Source: Agrobacterium tumefaciens (GTDB lineage: Bacteria > Pseudomonadota > Alphaproteobacteria > Rhizobiales > Rhizobiaceae). From it: 64,000 nucleotides of DNA. A program made the position numbers and the translations under genes. Shown piece after piece: positions 10,738 to 19,588 of the stretch. Location of the stretch: the NCBI RefSeq assembly GCF_005221325.1, contig NZ_CP039889.1, positions 124,001 through 188,000 of the forward strand, written 5' to 3'. The number at the start of each line of letters is the position of its first letter. Positions within the stretch are counted from its first letter, which is position 1. The notes beneath the pieces were generated by a model. The model did no database searches. It saw only the letters and a program-made list of their open reading frames with translations, and was not told the DNA's origin.

Positions 10738-11661
10738 TCAGTTTCCGTCGTTTGATAGGAAATTCCTATCAAACGCTTTTTCAGCTGCGCGCAGGCGGGC
10801 CTCATGAAGCAGCGCCGAGACGAGCGGCGTGTGCGGTTCCCGGTGCGTGGCAATCAGGCCCACCAGATGTTCGGCGTCCGGCTCGGTGATCGGAATTATC
10901 TTTATCTGCTTTGGAAAACCGAATGATTCCGCAAGGTTGCGCGGCATTATTGAAGCCCATTGTCCGGTTCTGATATGGGAAAAGAGCACGATCATGGAGT
11001 TGGATTCCAGTGTCGGCTTTGCCTCCACACCCGCCTCTGCCATGTGTTTATTGATGATGCGGCGGTTCTGCATATCCGGCGTCAATAGGCATAACCTAAG
11101 ACCCGAAACCTGCTTCCAGGTAACGCTTTCCTGATCGGCGAGCGGCGTTCCACCTGCCGTGATGAGGTGATAGCGCTCGGAATAGAGCGGCACGGTGGTC
11201 ACTCGCCCCAGGGGTTCGTTGTCGAGATAACTGATTCCCGCGTCGATCTCGAGATTTTCGATCTGCCCCAGCACCTGAAGCGAGGTGCGTGAGGTTACGG
11301 AAAAGGTGACATCGGGATGGCGCGCCTGAAAGGATTCCGTCAATCGCGGCACCATTGCAAGCGCGGTCGGAATGACGGCAAGGCGAATATGTCCGGCAAG
11401 CCCCTTGCGGGCTGCCCGCATTTCCTCACGCATGGTGCGGGTATCGCCAACGATACGGCGCGCCCATTCCAGCACACGCTGGCCCTCCGGTGTCAGCCCC
11501 TGATAACGGGCCGCACGCACCACGAGAACGACACCCAGCTGATCTTCCAATTGCCGGATTGCGGCCGACAGGCTGGGCTGGGAGACACCACACTCCTCCG
11601 CCGCCCGGCCGAAATGTTCCGCCCGCGCCAATGCAATGAAAAATTCCAGCTTGTCGATCAT
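10738..11661 (-). CDS. LysR-family regulator, probable regulator of fds
   Basis: 307 residues. N-terminal LysR winged helix (LEFFIALARAEHFGRAAEECGVSQPSLSAAIRQLE) followed by a two-lobe effector domain. It is transcribed toward fdsGBAD, 116 bases upstream, which suggests it is the formate/oxyanion-responsive activator or repressor of that operon. LysR genes beside fds operons are known in other proteobacteria. Its last codons coincide with a perfect 27-bp palindrome. Ribosome site GGGGGAGAG precedes ATG 11661. Confidence 0.88.
   Translation of the reverse strand: MIDKLEFFIALARAEHFGRAAEECGVSQPSLSAAIRQLEDQLGVVLVVRAARYQGLTPEGQRVLEWARRIVGDTRTMREEMRAARKGLAGHIRLAVIPTALAMVPRLTESFQARHPDVTFSVTSRTSLQVLGQIENLEIDAGISYLDNEPLGRVTTVPLYSERYHLITAGGTPLADQESVTWKQVSGLRLCLLTPDMQNRRIINKHMAEAGVEAKPTLESNSMIVLFSHIRTGQWASIMPRNLAESFGFPKQIKIIPITEPDAEHLVGLIATHREPHTPLVSALLHEARLRAAEKAFDRNFLSNDGN
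10749..10775. promoter_or_regulatory. 27-bp perfect palindrome, candidate LysR operator for fds
   Basis: CGTTTGATAGGAA (10749-10761) is followed by one A and then by its exact reverse complement (10763-10775). It contains ATAG-N7-CTAT, the T-N11-A type layout of LysR boxes. It overlaps the last codons of the lysR gene, about 130-150 bases upstream of the fdsG start, and has no T-tract, so an operator is more likely than a terminator. Confidence 0.6.
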
Positions 11662-11761
11662 ACGCTCTCCCCCGCGGCGCGATCACTTGACGGGTGCGCG
11701 CGGGAGAACACTAGAACGTGGCGGCAGCGCCCGCAAATGGCTGCCGGCATTTTCCTGCAAG

Positions 11762-12484
11762 CTAGGCGCAGGCGACGAGGGCCGGCCCCTTCACGCGTGG
11801 ATAGTCGTAAGCATTGACCTTGGAGGTACTGTAACCGGCACCAACAAGAGCTTCGGCAAGCTTGATCGCAGCCGTGACGCCATCGATGACGGGCACGCCG
11901 GTGGCGTCCCGCAGGCGGTCGCAGAGCGATGACATGCCGGCGCAGCCTAGAATGATCGCCTCCGCCGCATCCTCACGCTTGGCGGCCTCGATTTCGCGGC
12001 GAAGCAGTGCCTCCGCAACCTCCGGATCCTCTTCAAGCCCGAGAACCGGCAGGTCGATCGCGCGGACCTTTCTGCAATGGCGCTGGGCGCCATAATCTTC
12101 CACCAGATCTTCGATGATCGGTATGGACCTTGGCAGCGTCGTGATGATCGAGAAACGCCGGCTGATCGTCATCGCCACCTGCACAGCCGCCTGGCAGATG
12201 CCGATGACCGGCCCCTGCGCCACTTCGCGCGCGGCATGAAGTCCCGGATCGTCAAAACAGGCGATCACATAGGCATCCACGCCCTGCCCCTCACCCTTGC
12301 GGATTTCCGCCAGAAGCCCGGGAACGGCCATCGCCTCATCCGCCTGCCCTTCGATGCTGACGGGGGTATCGACAGGATTTGCCGCAGAGACGTGGGTCTC
12401 CTTCTGCTTGACCCGCAAGGCGCTATCGAGGGCCTGCGCGGTCATGGAGGCGGTGGAATTGGGATTGATCAAACGAATATGCAT
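11762..12484 (-). CDS. Hydantoin/Asp-Glu racemase family protein
   Basis: 240 residues. RLINPNS at the N-terminus and two catalytic-type cysteines (IACFDDPG near residue 76, ILGCAGM near 180) identify the Asp/Glu/hydantoin racemase superfamily. Such enzymes interconvert 5-substituted hydantoin enantiomers or related imides ahead of ring opening. ATG at 12484 has AGG nine bases upstream and is preferred over ATG 12493. It follows the flavin reductase gene by 21 bases on the same strand, so the two are probably co-transcribed from the promoter region at 13145-13264. Confidence 0.85.
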   Translation of the reverse strand: MHIRLINPNSTASMTAQALDSALRVKQKETHVSAANPVDTPVSIEGQADEAMAVPGLLAEIRKGEGQGVDAYVIACFDDPGLHAAREVAQGPVIGICQAAVQVAMTISRRFSIITTLPRSIPIIEDLVEDYGAQRHCRKVRAIDLPVLGLEEDPEVAEALLRREIEAAKREDAAEAIILGCAGMSSLCDRLRDATGVPVIDGVTAAIKLAEALVGAGYSTSKVNAYDYPRVKGPALVACA

Positions 12485-12505
12485 CGCACGCATCCTGAAA
12501 AGCCT

Positions 12506-13144
12506 TCACTTGCCGTCAGGCGCGGTGAAATCGGTGATTGGTGGCGCCTTCAGAACGAACTGGCGGTCCGAGGTGATGTAGTTGTCGGCGTGAAGCCGGG
12601 CGATCGGCTGGTAGCGATCGGCATCGACATACCGCCCCTCTTCATCAAGGCACTCATTGTGCACATGCATATGCACCACTTCGCCTAGGACCAGCGTGCG
12701 GCGGGGGTAATCGATCAGCCGCTCCACTCGGCACTCGAAGGCGCACGGTGATTGCGCCGCATAACTCGCGTCGATCTTGTTGCAGGGCATGGCCGTAAGT
12801 TTGGCCATCGACATTTCGTCAACTTCATTGTCAAAGCCGAGACCGCAGATGAGCATCTGCTCCGACAGCGCCATATCCACCATATTGACGACGAACTCGC
12901 CAGTGCGTCGGATATTCACCATCGTATCCTTTTCCTCGCCGCTCAGCTTCGGCTGAATGCCGAGAACGACGATGGGCGGATCATGCGAAAAGACGTTGAA
13001 GAAGCTCATCGGTGCTGCATTGTTATGGCCCGCTTCCGAACGGGTCGTCACAAGCGCGATCGGTCGCGGACCGATAAAATTCGTCAGAAGGCGGTAGCGG
13101 CTCTGGGGCTCAAGCGCGCTGAAATCGAATTCCATGATCGGCAT
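12506..13144 (-). CDS. Flavin reductase-like (DIM6/NTAB) family protein
   Basis: 212 residues, split-barrel FMN-binding fold. Recognisable blocks are NFIGPRPIALVTT, NAAPMSFFNVFSHDPP and GEFVVNMVD. Members supply reduced flavin to a monooxygenase or act as flavoproteins in aromatic and heterocycle degradation (DIM6/NTAB family). No partner oxygenase is in the window. It is divergent from the GntR gene at 13265, and its promoter carries two candidate operators (AGTATACAA at 13153-13161 and ATTGTTGACAAT at 13173-13184). Confidence 0.85.
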   Translation of the reverse strand: MPIMEFDFSALEPQSRYRLLTNFIGPRPIALVTTRSEAGHNNAAPMSFFNVFSHDPPIVVLGIQPKLSGEEKDTMVNIRRTGEFVVNMVDMALSEQMLICGLGFDNEVDEMSMAKLTAMPCNKIDASYAAQSPCAFECRVERLIDYPRRTLVLGEVVHMHVHNECLDEEGRYVDADRYQPIARLHADNYITSDRQFVLKAPPITDFTAPDGK

Positions 13145-13172
13145 CCTAATTTAGTATACAATTATCTTTCAT

Positions 13173-13184
13173 ATTGTTGACAAT
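13173..13184. promoter_or_regulatory. Palindromic operator ATTGT-TG-ACAAT (copy 1)
   Basis: Perfect 5-2-5 palindrome in the divergent promoter between the flavin reductase and GntR genes. The 14-base string starting at 13171 recurs exactly in the other promoter of this island (22433-22446). It sits just upstream of a -10-like GATAAT (minus strand, 13161-13166). Confidence 0.6.
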
Positions 13185-13264
13185 GTTGCAACCAAAATCC
13201 CGTTGATACGGTTGACTTTTTCATTCACATCACGCTTCTCTAAGGCGATTGGGGAGTATGTCGA

Positions 13265-13942
13265 ATGAGCGAGCAGGCCGGCCCGTCCACGCAGCAGATT
13301 GTCGAGAAAGTATGGCTTTCGATTGCCGAGCGCCGGTTGCGTCCGGGCGTGCAGCTGAAAGAAGAGCAACTGGCGACAATTTTTGGCGTCAGCCGCGCAC
13401 GAATCCGCCAGGCCTTGTCCGTTCTCGAGCGTGACGGGCTCGTCACCATCGTTCCCAATCGCGGCGCTTTCGTCTCCAAACCTTCGGTCGAGGAAGCCCG
13501 CGATGTCTTCTTCGTGCGTCGTACGGTCGAGCAATGCGTCGTCGAAAGACTGTGCAAGTCCGCCACCAAAACCGATCTGAAAAAGCTGCGCGACCATGTG
13601 GCCAAGGAGCGCGTTGCCAATACCAGGAACGTCACGACCGATATCATCAAGCTTTCCGGCGGGTTCCACCTTCTGCTGGCGGAAACGCTCGGTTCTGATT
13701 TCCTCTTTACCACCATGCGCGACCTCATTTCCCGCTCGTCGCTGATTACCGCCGTTTACCGTAACACGGATCGCTTCAATTGCGGCCCGGACGAACATGC
13801 CGAAATCGTCGATGCGATTGCCAACAACGATCCGTCGCGGGCCATCCACCTGATGACCCACCACCTCGAGCATGTGGAAGCGGAACTCGATCTCAGCGAA
13901 ATCCGCGACCTTTCCCACGACCTTCGCGCCGCGCTCGGCTGA
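13265..13942 (+). CDS. GntR-family transcriptional regulator of the heterocycle island
   Basis: 225 residues. GntR winged helix (about 15-75: LKEEQLATIFGVSRARIRQ...VPNRGAFVS) with a helical FCD domain containing HLLLAET and a His-rich end (HLMTHHLEHVE). ATG 13265 follows GGGGAG. It stands alone on the plus strand between the racemase/reductase pair and the Dpp-type operon. Identical palindromes upstream of both flanking transcription units suggest that it controls both, with a hydantoin or pyrimidine-like compound as likely inducer (inference). Confidence 0.88.
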   Translation: MSEQAGPSTQQIVEKVWLSIAERRLRPGVQLKEEQLATIFGVSRARIRQALSVLERDGLVTIVPNRGAFVSKPSVEEARDVFFVRRTVEQCVVERLCKSATKTDLKKLRDHVAKERVANTRNVTTDIIKLSGGFHLLLAETLGSDFLFTTMRDLISRSSLITAVYRNTDRFNCGPDEHAEIVDAIANNDPSRAIHLMTHHLEHVEAELDLSEIRDLSHDLRAALG

Positions 13943-13950
13943 TCCCCCTC

Positions 13951-14958
13951 TCAGGCGCGCTGTCGTTCGCCCGCCCATTGCGTATCATCTTCAACCAGAT
14001 GACAGGCGACACGCGTGCCGTTGGCGAGGCTTTTCACCTTCGGCACCTCTGTCGAACATTGCGCCGTCGCCAGCGGGCAGCGGGGATGAAACGCGCATCC
14101 CGAAGGGGGCTTCAAGGGGCTCGGCACTTCACCCGCAACAATCTCCCGGTCCCGCTGCGGCGTCTTGATATTGGGGATCGTCTGGAGAAGCAGCCGGGTA
14201 TAGGGATGACGCGGATTGGCGAAAAGCTCTTCGGTATCGCCCTCCTCCACGATCCGCCCGAGATACATGACCGCAATGCGGTCCGACATGTGGCGGACAA
14301 CACTCATGTCGTGGCTGATGAAGAGATAGGTAAGGCCGAGCTCGTCCTGCAACCGGCGCATCAAGTTCAGCACCTGCGCCTGCACCGACACATCGAGTGC
14401 CGATGTCGGCTCGTCGCAGACGAGGAATTCCGGCTCGCTCGCCAATGCGCGGGCAATGGAGATGCGCTGGCGTTGGCCGCCGGAAAATTCATGCGGAAAT
14501 TTTTCGCCATCCGAGGCTGAAAGGCCCACGGTCTTGAGAAGCTCCTCCACGCGCTCCATCGTCTCCGCCTTCGTCGCGCGCAGCTTCAGTTCGCGGATCG
14601 GTTCGGCGATGATGTTCTTCACCCGCCAGCGCGGATTGAGCGAGGCATAGGGATCCTGAAAGATCATCTGAGCTGACAGCGGTTTGCCCTTGCCACCTGC
14701 CGCGAAACGAAACTCGCCGGCGCTTGGTCGGAAAAGTCCTGTCACGAGTCGGGCGACGGTCGATTTGCCGCAGCCGCTTTCACCGACGATGCTGAGACAG
14801 CCGCCGGCCGGAACGGCGAAATCGATATCGTTGACAGCCTGCACGAACTGCCGGGGTTTGCGCTCGATGATACGATTGAGCAGCGGGGCCGAAACGTCGA
14901 AGGTTTTCGTCAGGCCTTTCACCGTCAAGGCCGGCTTATGGGATGTTGATTGTGTCAT
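13951..14958 (-). CDS. Dipeptide/oligopeptide-type ABC transporter ATP-binding protein (DppF-like)
   Basis: 335 residues. Walker A GESGCGKS, signature [15 protein letters not shown], Walker [15 protein letters not shown], and the OppF/DppF C-terminal oligopeptide extension with the Cys-rich GCAFHPRCPLA motif. Last gene of the seven-gene operon that starts with the binding protein at 22341. Its ATG overlaps the stop of the DppD-like gene (ATGA). The C-terminus converges with the GntR gene, only 8 bases away. Confidence 0.93.
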   Translation of the reverse strand: MTQSTSHKPALTVKGLTKTFDVSAPLLNRIIERKPRQFVQAVNDIDFAVPAGGCLSIVGESGCGKSTVARLVTGLFRPSAGEFRFAAGGKGKPLSAQMIFQDPYASLNPRWRVKNIIAEPIRELKLRATKAETMERVEELLKTVGLSASDGEKFPHEFSGGQRQRISIARALASEPEFLVCDEPTSALDVSVQAQVLNLMRRLQDELGLTYLFISHDMSVVRHMSDRIAVMYLGRIVEEGDTEELFANPRHPYTRLLLQTIPNIKTPQRDREIVAGEVPSPLKPPSGCAFHPRCPLATAQCSTEVPKVKSLANGTRVACHLVEDDTQWAGERQRA

Positions 14959-15938
14959 GCTGTGCCTCCTGCGTTCAGCCAGCATGCACTGGCGCCGTTG
15001 CCGACGGTTTCGAGTTCAGGTCTGTCCCGCAGACAGCGAGGCCCCGCAAAACCACAGCGGGGATTAAACGCGCATCCGGGCGGGATCGCATCGAGACGCG
15101 GCATCGCCCCGTCAATCTGGTTAAGCCGCTCCACCCGCGCGCCAAGCGACGGGATGGAAGCCATCAGGCCCTGCGTATAGGGGTGGCGCGGTTCGTGCAG
15201 CACCTGCTCGACCGGCCCCACCTCGATCAGCCGGCCGGCATAAAGCACGGCGACACGGTCGGCGGCCTCGGCGATGACACCCATATCGTGGGTGACGAGC
15301 ATGACCGCCGTCTGCTTTTCCTTGCACAGCCGCCGCAGCAGGGAAATGATCTGCGCCTGTATCGAGACGTCGAGTGCGGTCGTCGGCTCATCGGCGATGA
15401 TGAGCTTCGGCGAGGCAGAAAGGGCCAGCGCAATCACGACACGCTGGCGCATGCCGCCGGAAAACTGGTGCGGATAATGATCGATACGATCCGCAGGCGA
15501 CGGAATGCCGACATCCCTAAGCAACTGAATGGCGCGTGCACGCGCATCCGCCTTCGACAGCGGCAGGTGCTGGCGGATTGTCTCGACAAGCTGGGCACCG
15601 ACCGTGAAGAGCGGATTGAGCGAGGTCAGCGGGTCCTGAAAGATCGCCCCGATCTCACGACCGCGAATGCTTTCCATCGCCCGGTCATCGAGTTGATCGA
15701 TACGGCGCGACCCGAGCCAGATTTCGCCCTCGGCAATGCGGCCGGGCTTTTCGAGCAGGCCCTGTATGGCAAGGCCCGTCATGGACTTACCGGCACCGGA
15801 TTCACCGACGACACCCAGAATTTCACCGGGCCGGATCGAAAGACTGATATCGGACAGCGCAGTAACGGTGCCGCGACGACCGGGAAACTCGACCTTGAGA
15901 TTGCGGACATCGATAACCGATTGGTTCATTTCAACCAT
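14955..15938 (-). CDS. Dipeptide/oligopeptide-type ABC transporter ATP-binding protein (DppD-like)
   Basis: 327 residues with Walker A GESGAGKS, signature FSGGMRQRVVIALAL, Walker [15 protein letters not shown] and the C-terminal GCAFNPRCGFA motif. ATG 15938 is preceded by GGAGG at 9 bases and overlaps the amidohydrolase end by 8 bases; ATG 15929 is an alternative. Forms a heterodimeric ATPase with the DppF-like protein. Confidence 0.93.
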   Translation of the reverse strand: MVEMNQSVIDVRNLKVEFPGRRGTVTALSDISLSIRPGEILGVVGESGAGKSMTGLAIQGLLEKPGRIAEGEIWLGSRRIDQLDDRAMESIRGREIGAIFQDPLTSLNPLFTVGAQLVETIRQHLPLSKADARARAIQLLRDVGIPSPADRIDHYPHQFSGGMRQRVVIALALSASPKLIIADEPTTALDVSIQAQIISLLRRLCKEKQTAVMLVTHDMGVIAEAADRVAVLYAGRLIEVGPVEQVLHEPRHPYTQGLMASIPSLGARVERLNQIDGAMPRLDAIPPGCAFNPRCGFAGPRCLRDRPELETVGNGASACWLNAGGTA

Positions 15939-17427
15939 GTGGGGCGACCTCCACCGGATAGCTCGGAGGGAAGATTTCGGAGACGGGCGGATTGGCCCAG
16001 CTCCGTTCGGGATATTTGGCAATCAGGCGGTCGAACTGCGCCTGCGCCTGTTCACGGGCACGCTGCATGTCGATATGCGCGACCTGTCTTTCGCGCATGG
16101 AAAGACGGCCATCGACAAAAACGGCCCTTGTGACCTTGCCTGAGCCACCGGTCACAAGCGTCGTGATCGGATCGACGCTCGGTGCCATGACGGCATCGTC
16201 GAGATCGAAGACAGCGATGTCAGCCCTTGCGCCGCTTGAAAGATGACCGAGATCGGGCCGCCCTAGTGCACGCGCACCGCCGAGCGTCGCCGCATCGAAG
16301 AGATCGGCGCAGCGGATCTGGTCCGGAGCACCGTCATTGATGCGACAGGTGATCAGACCGACGAGCAGGTTCATCAACATGTCCGCCGGCGCCGTATCCG
16401 TTCCCATCGCGATGTTGATGCCGCGTTTGCGGCAGGAGGAGAAGGATGAGAGCGTGCTGCCGCCACGGCTCGAAACCAGCGGACAGTGGACGATCGACAC
16501 GCCGTTCTCCGCATAAAGCGCCAGATCTTCCTCCGTGGCATTGGTGGCGTGCGGCGCGATCAGCCTTTCGCTGAGGAGCCCGGCTTTGGCGAGCCAGACC
16601 GGCGCGGTCGAACCGTGAAGCTTGCGAACCGTATCGACCTCCATGACGCCCTGCGCCATATGAAGACGGAACTTGCAGCCCAGTTCGCGGGCGGCCGCGT
16701 CGGTACGCTCTAAGAGTGCCAGGGTAGAGGTTTCCACCCGATCCGGTGCAAGCATGCCCCGCACCAGATCGCCGTGTCTTCCACTCTGTTTTTCGATGAA
16801 GGCGACCGCATCATTCAGGCCCTGAAAACCGCGCTCTTCATCAAAGACCGGCACCATGCGGCCCGGCTCTTCCAGCACCATGCCGCCGGAGCGGAAGGCG
16901 GGGCTGAGATAAACACGAAGGCCAAGTTCACCGGCTGCATCGGCGGCCGCCTCGAATTCCGCCACGGTCTCCCCCCACGCGCGATAAAACAGCGATGCGA
17001 TTGGCGCCGCGGTGGTGATGCCGTTGAGGAGCAACTGGCCGAAGGCGAAGCGCTTCTGGAAGGCAAGCTCTTCCGGAGAATACATTTCGTAAGGACCGGC
17101 TTCGACATAGGAGCGCGGCCAGACACGGCCCTTGGCCCAGCCCGGATGATGATCGATGCCGAGGATCGTCGTATCGAGATCGGAGAGTGCATCGAGATCG
17201 ATCAGACCGGGACTGACGAGAGCATTGCCGAAATCGATACGCCGGGCGACCTCGCCCGGAAATCCGTGTCCGACAAAGAGAATTTCGCCATTCTCGAAGA
17301 CAACCTCACCGTTTTTGAGCAGCCGGTGCGATCCGTCTTTATGCCCGACAACCCAGCTGGCTGTCAGCAAGGTGCGGCCTTCCGGCATTTCGCCGAGTCG
17401 CAGGGAGTTGAGAACATCGCTCATCAC
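15931..17427 (-). CDS. Amidohydrolase-family protein with altered metal-binding motif
   Basis: 498 residues, chlorohydrolase/cytosine-deaminase-like amidohydrolase fold. The C-terminal half keeps typical ligands: RLHMAQ (His), IAPHATNA (His) and GTDTAPADM (Asp). However, the N-terminal HxH motif expected after GLID is replaced by DLDALSDLD, so two metal-ligand histidines are missing. It may use a different ligand set, or act on a substrate handled by a divergent subgroup. It lies inside the transporter operon, overlapping both neighbours by a few bases, so it probably acts on the imported compound. Substrate unknown. Confidence 0.8.
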   Translation of the reverse strand: MMSDVLNSLRLGEMPEGRTLLTASWVVGHKDGSHRLLKNGEVVFENGEILFVGHGFPGEVARRIDFGNALVSPGLIDLDALSDLDTTILGIDHHPGWAKGRVWPRSYVEAGPYEMYSPEELAFQKRFAFGQLLLNGITTAAPIASLFYRAWGETVAEFEAAADAAGELGLRVYLSPAFRSGGMVLEEPGRMVPVFDEERGFQGLNDAVAFIEKQSGRHGDLVRGMLAPDRVETSTLALLERTDAAARELGCKFRLHMAQGVMEVDTVRKLHGSTAPVWLAKAGLLSERLIAPHATNATEEDLALYAENGVSIVHCPLVSSRGGSTLSSFSSCRKRGINIAMGTDTAPADMLMNLLVGLITCRINDGAPDQIRCADLFDAATLGGARALGRPDLGHLSSGARADIAVFDLDDAVMAPSVDPITTLVTGGSGKVTRAVFVDGRLSMRERQVAHIDMQRAREQAQAQFDRLIAKYPERSWANPPVSEIFPPSYPVEVAPHG

Positions 17428-18617
17428 GGCGCCTCCACGATCGCTTTGCCGTTTCTGGCGGTCACACGGCCGCCTTTGACCACCAGCGGCCGCGGCGCGA
17501 TATCGACAACGGCATGCGCCAGCGTTTCGCCAGTCAACAGGGTAAAGTCGGCAGCACAGCCGATCTCCATGCCATAATCTTCGAGGCCCATGACATCGGC
17601 GCCACCCTTGGAAACGACGTGCAGCACATGCGCAAGTTCAACATCCGAGCGCAGGCCGTTTTTCATGCCGATGATCTTGGCCCGATCCAGCATGTCCGGC
17701 TGTCCCCAAGGACCCCATGTATCGCGGATACCATCGCAGCCGCCGCCAACGCTCACGCCCGCTTCCTTGAGGCGCATGATCGACGGCACGCTTGCCGATG
17801 GCGCACCCGTGGTCAGGATGGCAACATCGAGCCGCGCGATCTCGTCGATCAGCCTGCCGACGCGCAGATAGTCATTCATGCCGAGTGCAAAGGCATGGCT
17901 GATGGCGACATTGCCCTGCATGCCGTTTGCCCGAATACGCTCGAAGATCAGCTCCATGGTGAAGGCGCCGAGGTCGGCGGCTTCGTGCAGATGGATATCG
18001 ATCGGGACGCCGTGTTTAGTTGCCAGTTGAAAAAGAATGTCCAGCTGGCCCTTCGGATCGCGGTCGATGCCGCAGGGATCGATGCCGCCAAGTACCTCGC
18101 AACCCTGCTTGAGGGCTTCATCCAGAAGTTCCACCGTGCCGGGCATGACCATGACGCCGGATTGAGGGAAGGCGACGACCTCGATGTCGATGATGCCTTT
18201 GAGCTTCTCGCGTGTTTCCCAGATGCCTTCGACCAGTTTCAACCCGTGGGTCGGGTCGATATCGACGTGGCTGCGAATATGGGTGCCGCCATTGGCCGCG
18301 AGCCCGATGGCATGGCGCATGGACTGGCGATGCGGATCGATGCCGATCTGAACGCGGTTTTCCCGCTCGAAATCGATCCGCTCGCGCAGGATGGCGGCAC
18401 GGTTGTTGACGTGCCAGGGCATGCCCCAGGTGGTCTTGTCCAGATGCGTGTGCGCATCAATGAGACCGGGAACGGCGATTGAACCCTTTCCATCCTCGAC
18501 CGGGAGGCCGGGTTCGGCGTCGAACTTTCCGAAACCGGTTATCTTGCCGTTCCTGATCATGATGTCGCAGGCTTCGCCCGCCATGGGCCGTACGTTGCGC
18601 AGAAGAAGATCGTGCAT
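17424..18617 (-). CDS. Cytosine deaminase-like amidohydrolase
   Basis: 397 residues, amidohydrolase superfamily, closest in motif layout to cytosine/isoguanine deaminase (CodA). All metal and catalytic elements are visible: GLIDAHTHLDK (HxH), DIHLHEAADLG (His), ISHAFALG (His) and GCDGIRDTWGPWG (Asp). The ATG at 18617 has GAGGTG six bases upstream; a GTG at 18626 is less likely. It overlaps the next gene by ATGA. It likely deaminates or opens a pyrimidine, hydantoin or triazine ring imported by the adjoining ABC system (inference from context). Confidence 0.86.
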   Translation of the reverse strand: MHDLLLRNVRPMAGEACDIMIRNGKITGFGKFDAEPGLPVEDGKGSIAVPGLIDAHTHLDKTTWGMPWHVNNRAAILRERIDFERENRVQIGIDPHRQSMRHAIGLAANGGTHIRSHVDIDPTHGLKLVEGIWETREKLKGIIDIEVVAFPQSGVMVMPGTVELLDEALKQGCEVLGGIDPCGIDRDPKGQLDILFQLATKHGVPIDIHLHEAADLGAFTMELIFERIRANGMQGNVAISHAFALGMNDYLRVGRLIDEIARLDVAILTTGAPSASVPSIMRLKEAGVSVGGGCDGIRDTWGPWGQPDMLDRAKIIGMKNGLRSDVELAHVLHVVSKGGADVMGLEDYGMEIGCAADFTLLTGETLAHAVVDIAPRPLVVKGGRVTARNGKAIVEAP

Positions 18618-18622
18618 GGAAC

Positions 18623-19570
18623 TCACCTCAGTTTCGGATTGAGCGCATCGCGCAGCCAGTCACCCAGAAGGTTGACGGTGACGACGAGCAGGCAGAGTTG
18701 GAAAACCGGGAACAGCACGATCCACCAGGAGCCGGAGAACAGGAACTGGTTGCCGATGCGGATCAATGTCCCGAGCGACGGCTGGCTGGGCGGCATACCG
18801 ATGCCGAGGAAGGACAGAGTTGCTTCCGTGAGGATCGCCATGCCGAAATTGAGTGTGGCGGCGACCATGATCGGCGTCAGCGTATTGGGCAGGATATGCG
18901 CCGCCATGATGCGGCGGGCGGGCACGCCGATCAGCTTTGCCGCCTGCACATAGTCCTTGCCGGTTTCCACGATCGCCTGGGCGCGCACCGTGCGCGCATA
19001 TTGCACCCAGGCGGAAAGCGCGATGGCGAGAATGAGGACGGCGGATGCCCCCACCTCCCGCAGGCTGTCGGGCAGCATCTGCCGCACGACGGTGGAAACG
19101 AGGATCGCGACGAGAATGGTCGGAATAGACAGCGTGATATCGCCGATGCGCATCAGCAGGCCATCGGCAAAACCGCCGAAATAACCGGCAATCAGACCTG
19201 CCGTCATGCCGATGACCAGCGAGAGCGCCACGGAGGCGACACCGATGACGATGGAGATACGTGTGCCATAGAGAATGGCGGACAGCATGTCGCGTCCCTG
19301 CGTATCCGTTCCCAGCAGAAACGGCCACTCGCCGCCCTCCTGCCAGATCGGCGGCAGCTCGGCCTTCCACATGTCGAGCGATGCGCCATCATAAGGGTTC
19401 TGGGGCGCGATCCAAGGCGCGAATATGGCCGCGAGGATCAATATTGCGAGGACGAGCGCGCTGATCTTGGCCGATTTGCTACGGCTGAACGACCAATAAA
19501 GATCGCTGTCACGCATGCGGCTGAAAAGCGACCGGCGGGCGGGTTTTTCCGTTTGTGAGAGGTCTGTCAT
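18623..19570 (-). CDS. Dpp-type ABC transporter permease (DppC-like)
   Basis: 315 residues, about six membrane segments, with a DppC-type N-terminal extension (RSKSAKISALVLAILILAA). The inner-membrane EAA loop is present around YVQAAKLIGVPARRIMAAHILPN. Five bases separate it from the cytosine-deaminase-like gene; 18 bases from the DppB-like gene. Confidence 0.92.
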   Translation of the reverse strand: MTDLSQTEKPARRSLFSRMRDSDLYWSFSRSKSAKISALVLAILILAAIFAPWIAPQNPYDGASLDMWKAELPPIWQEGGEWPFLLGTDTQGRDMLSAILYGTRISIVIGVASVALSLVIGMTAGLIAGYFGGFADGLLMRIGDITLSIPTILVAILVSTVVRQMLPDSLREVGASAVLILAIALSAWVQYARTVRAQAIVETGKDYVQAAKLIGVPARRIMAAHILPNTLTPIMVAATLNFGMAILTEATLSFLGIGMPPSQPSLGTLIRIGNQFLFSGSWWIVLFPVFQLCLLVVTVNLLGDWLRDALNPKLR

Positions 19571-19588
19571 GAAACCGGCTCCCTTCGG

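Noticed and set aside
11700..11761. Imperfect inverted repeat after the hydantoin racemase gene
   Set aside because: CGGCAGC and GCTGCCG can pair but with a long loop and no T-tract; too weak to call a terminator.
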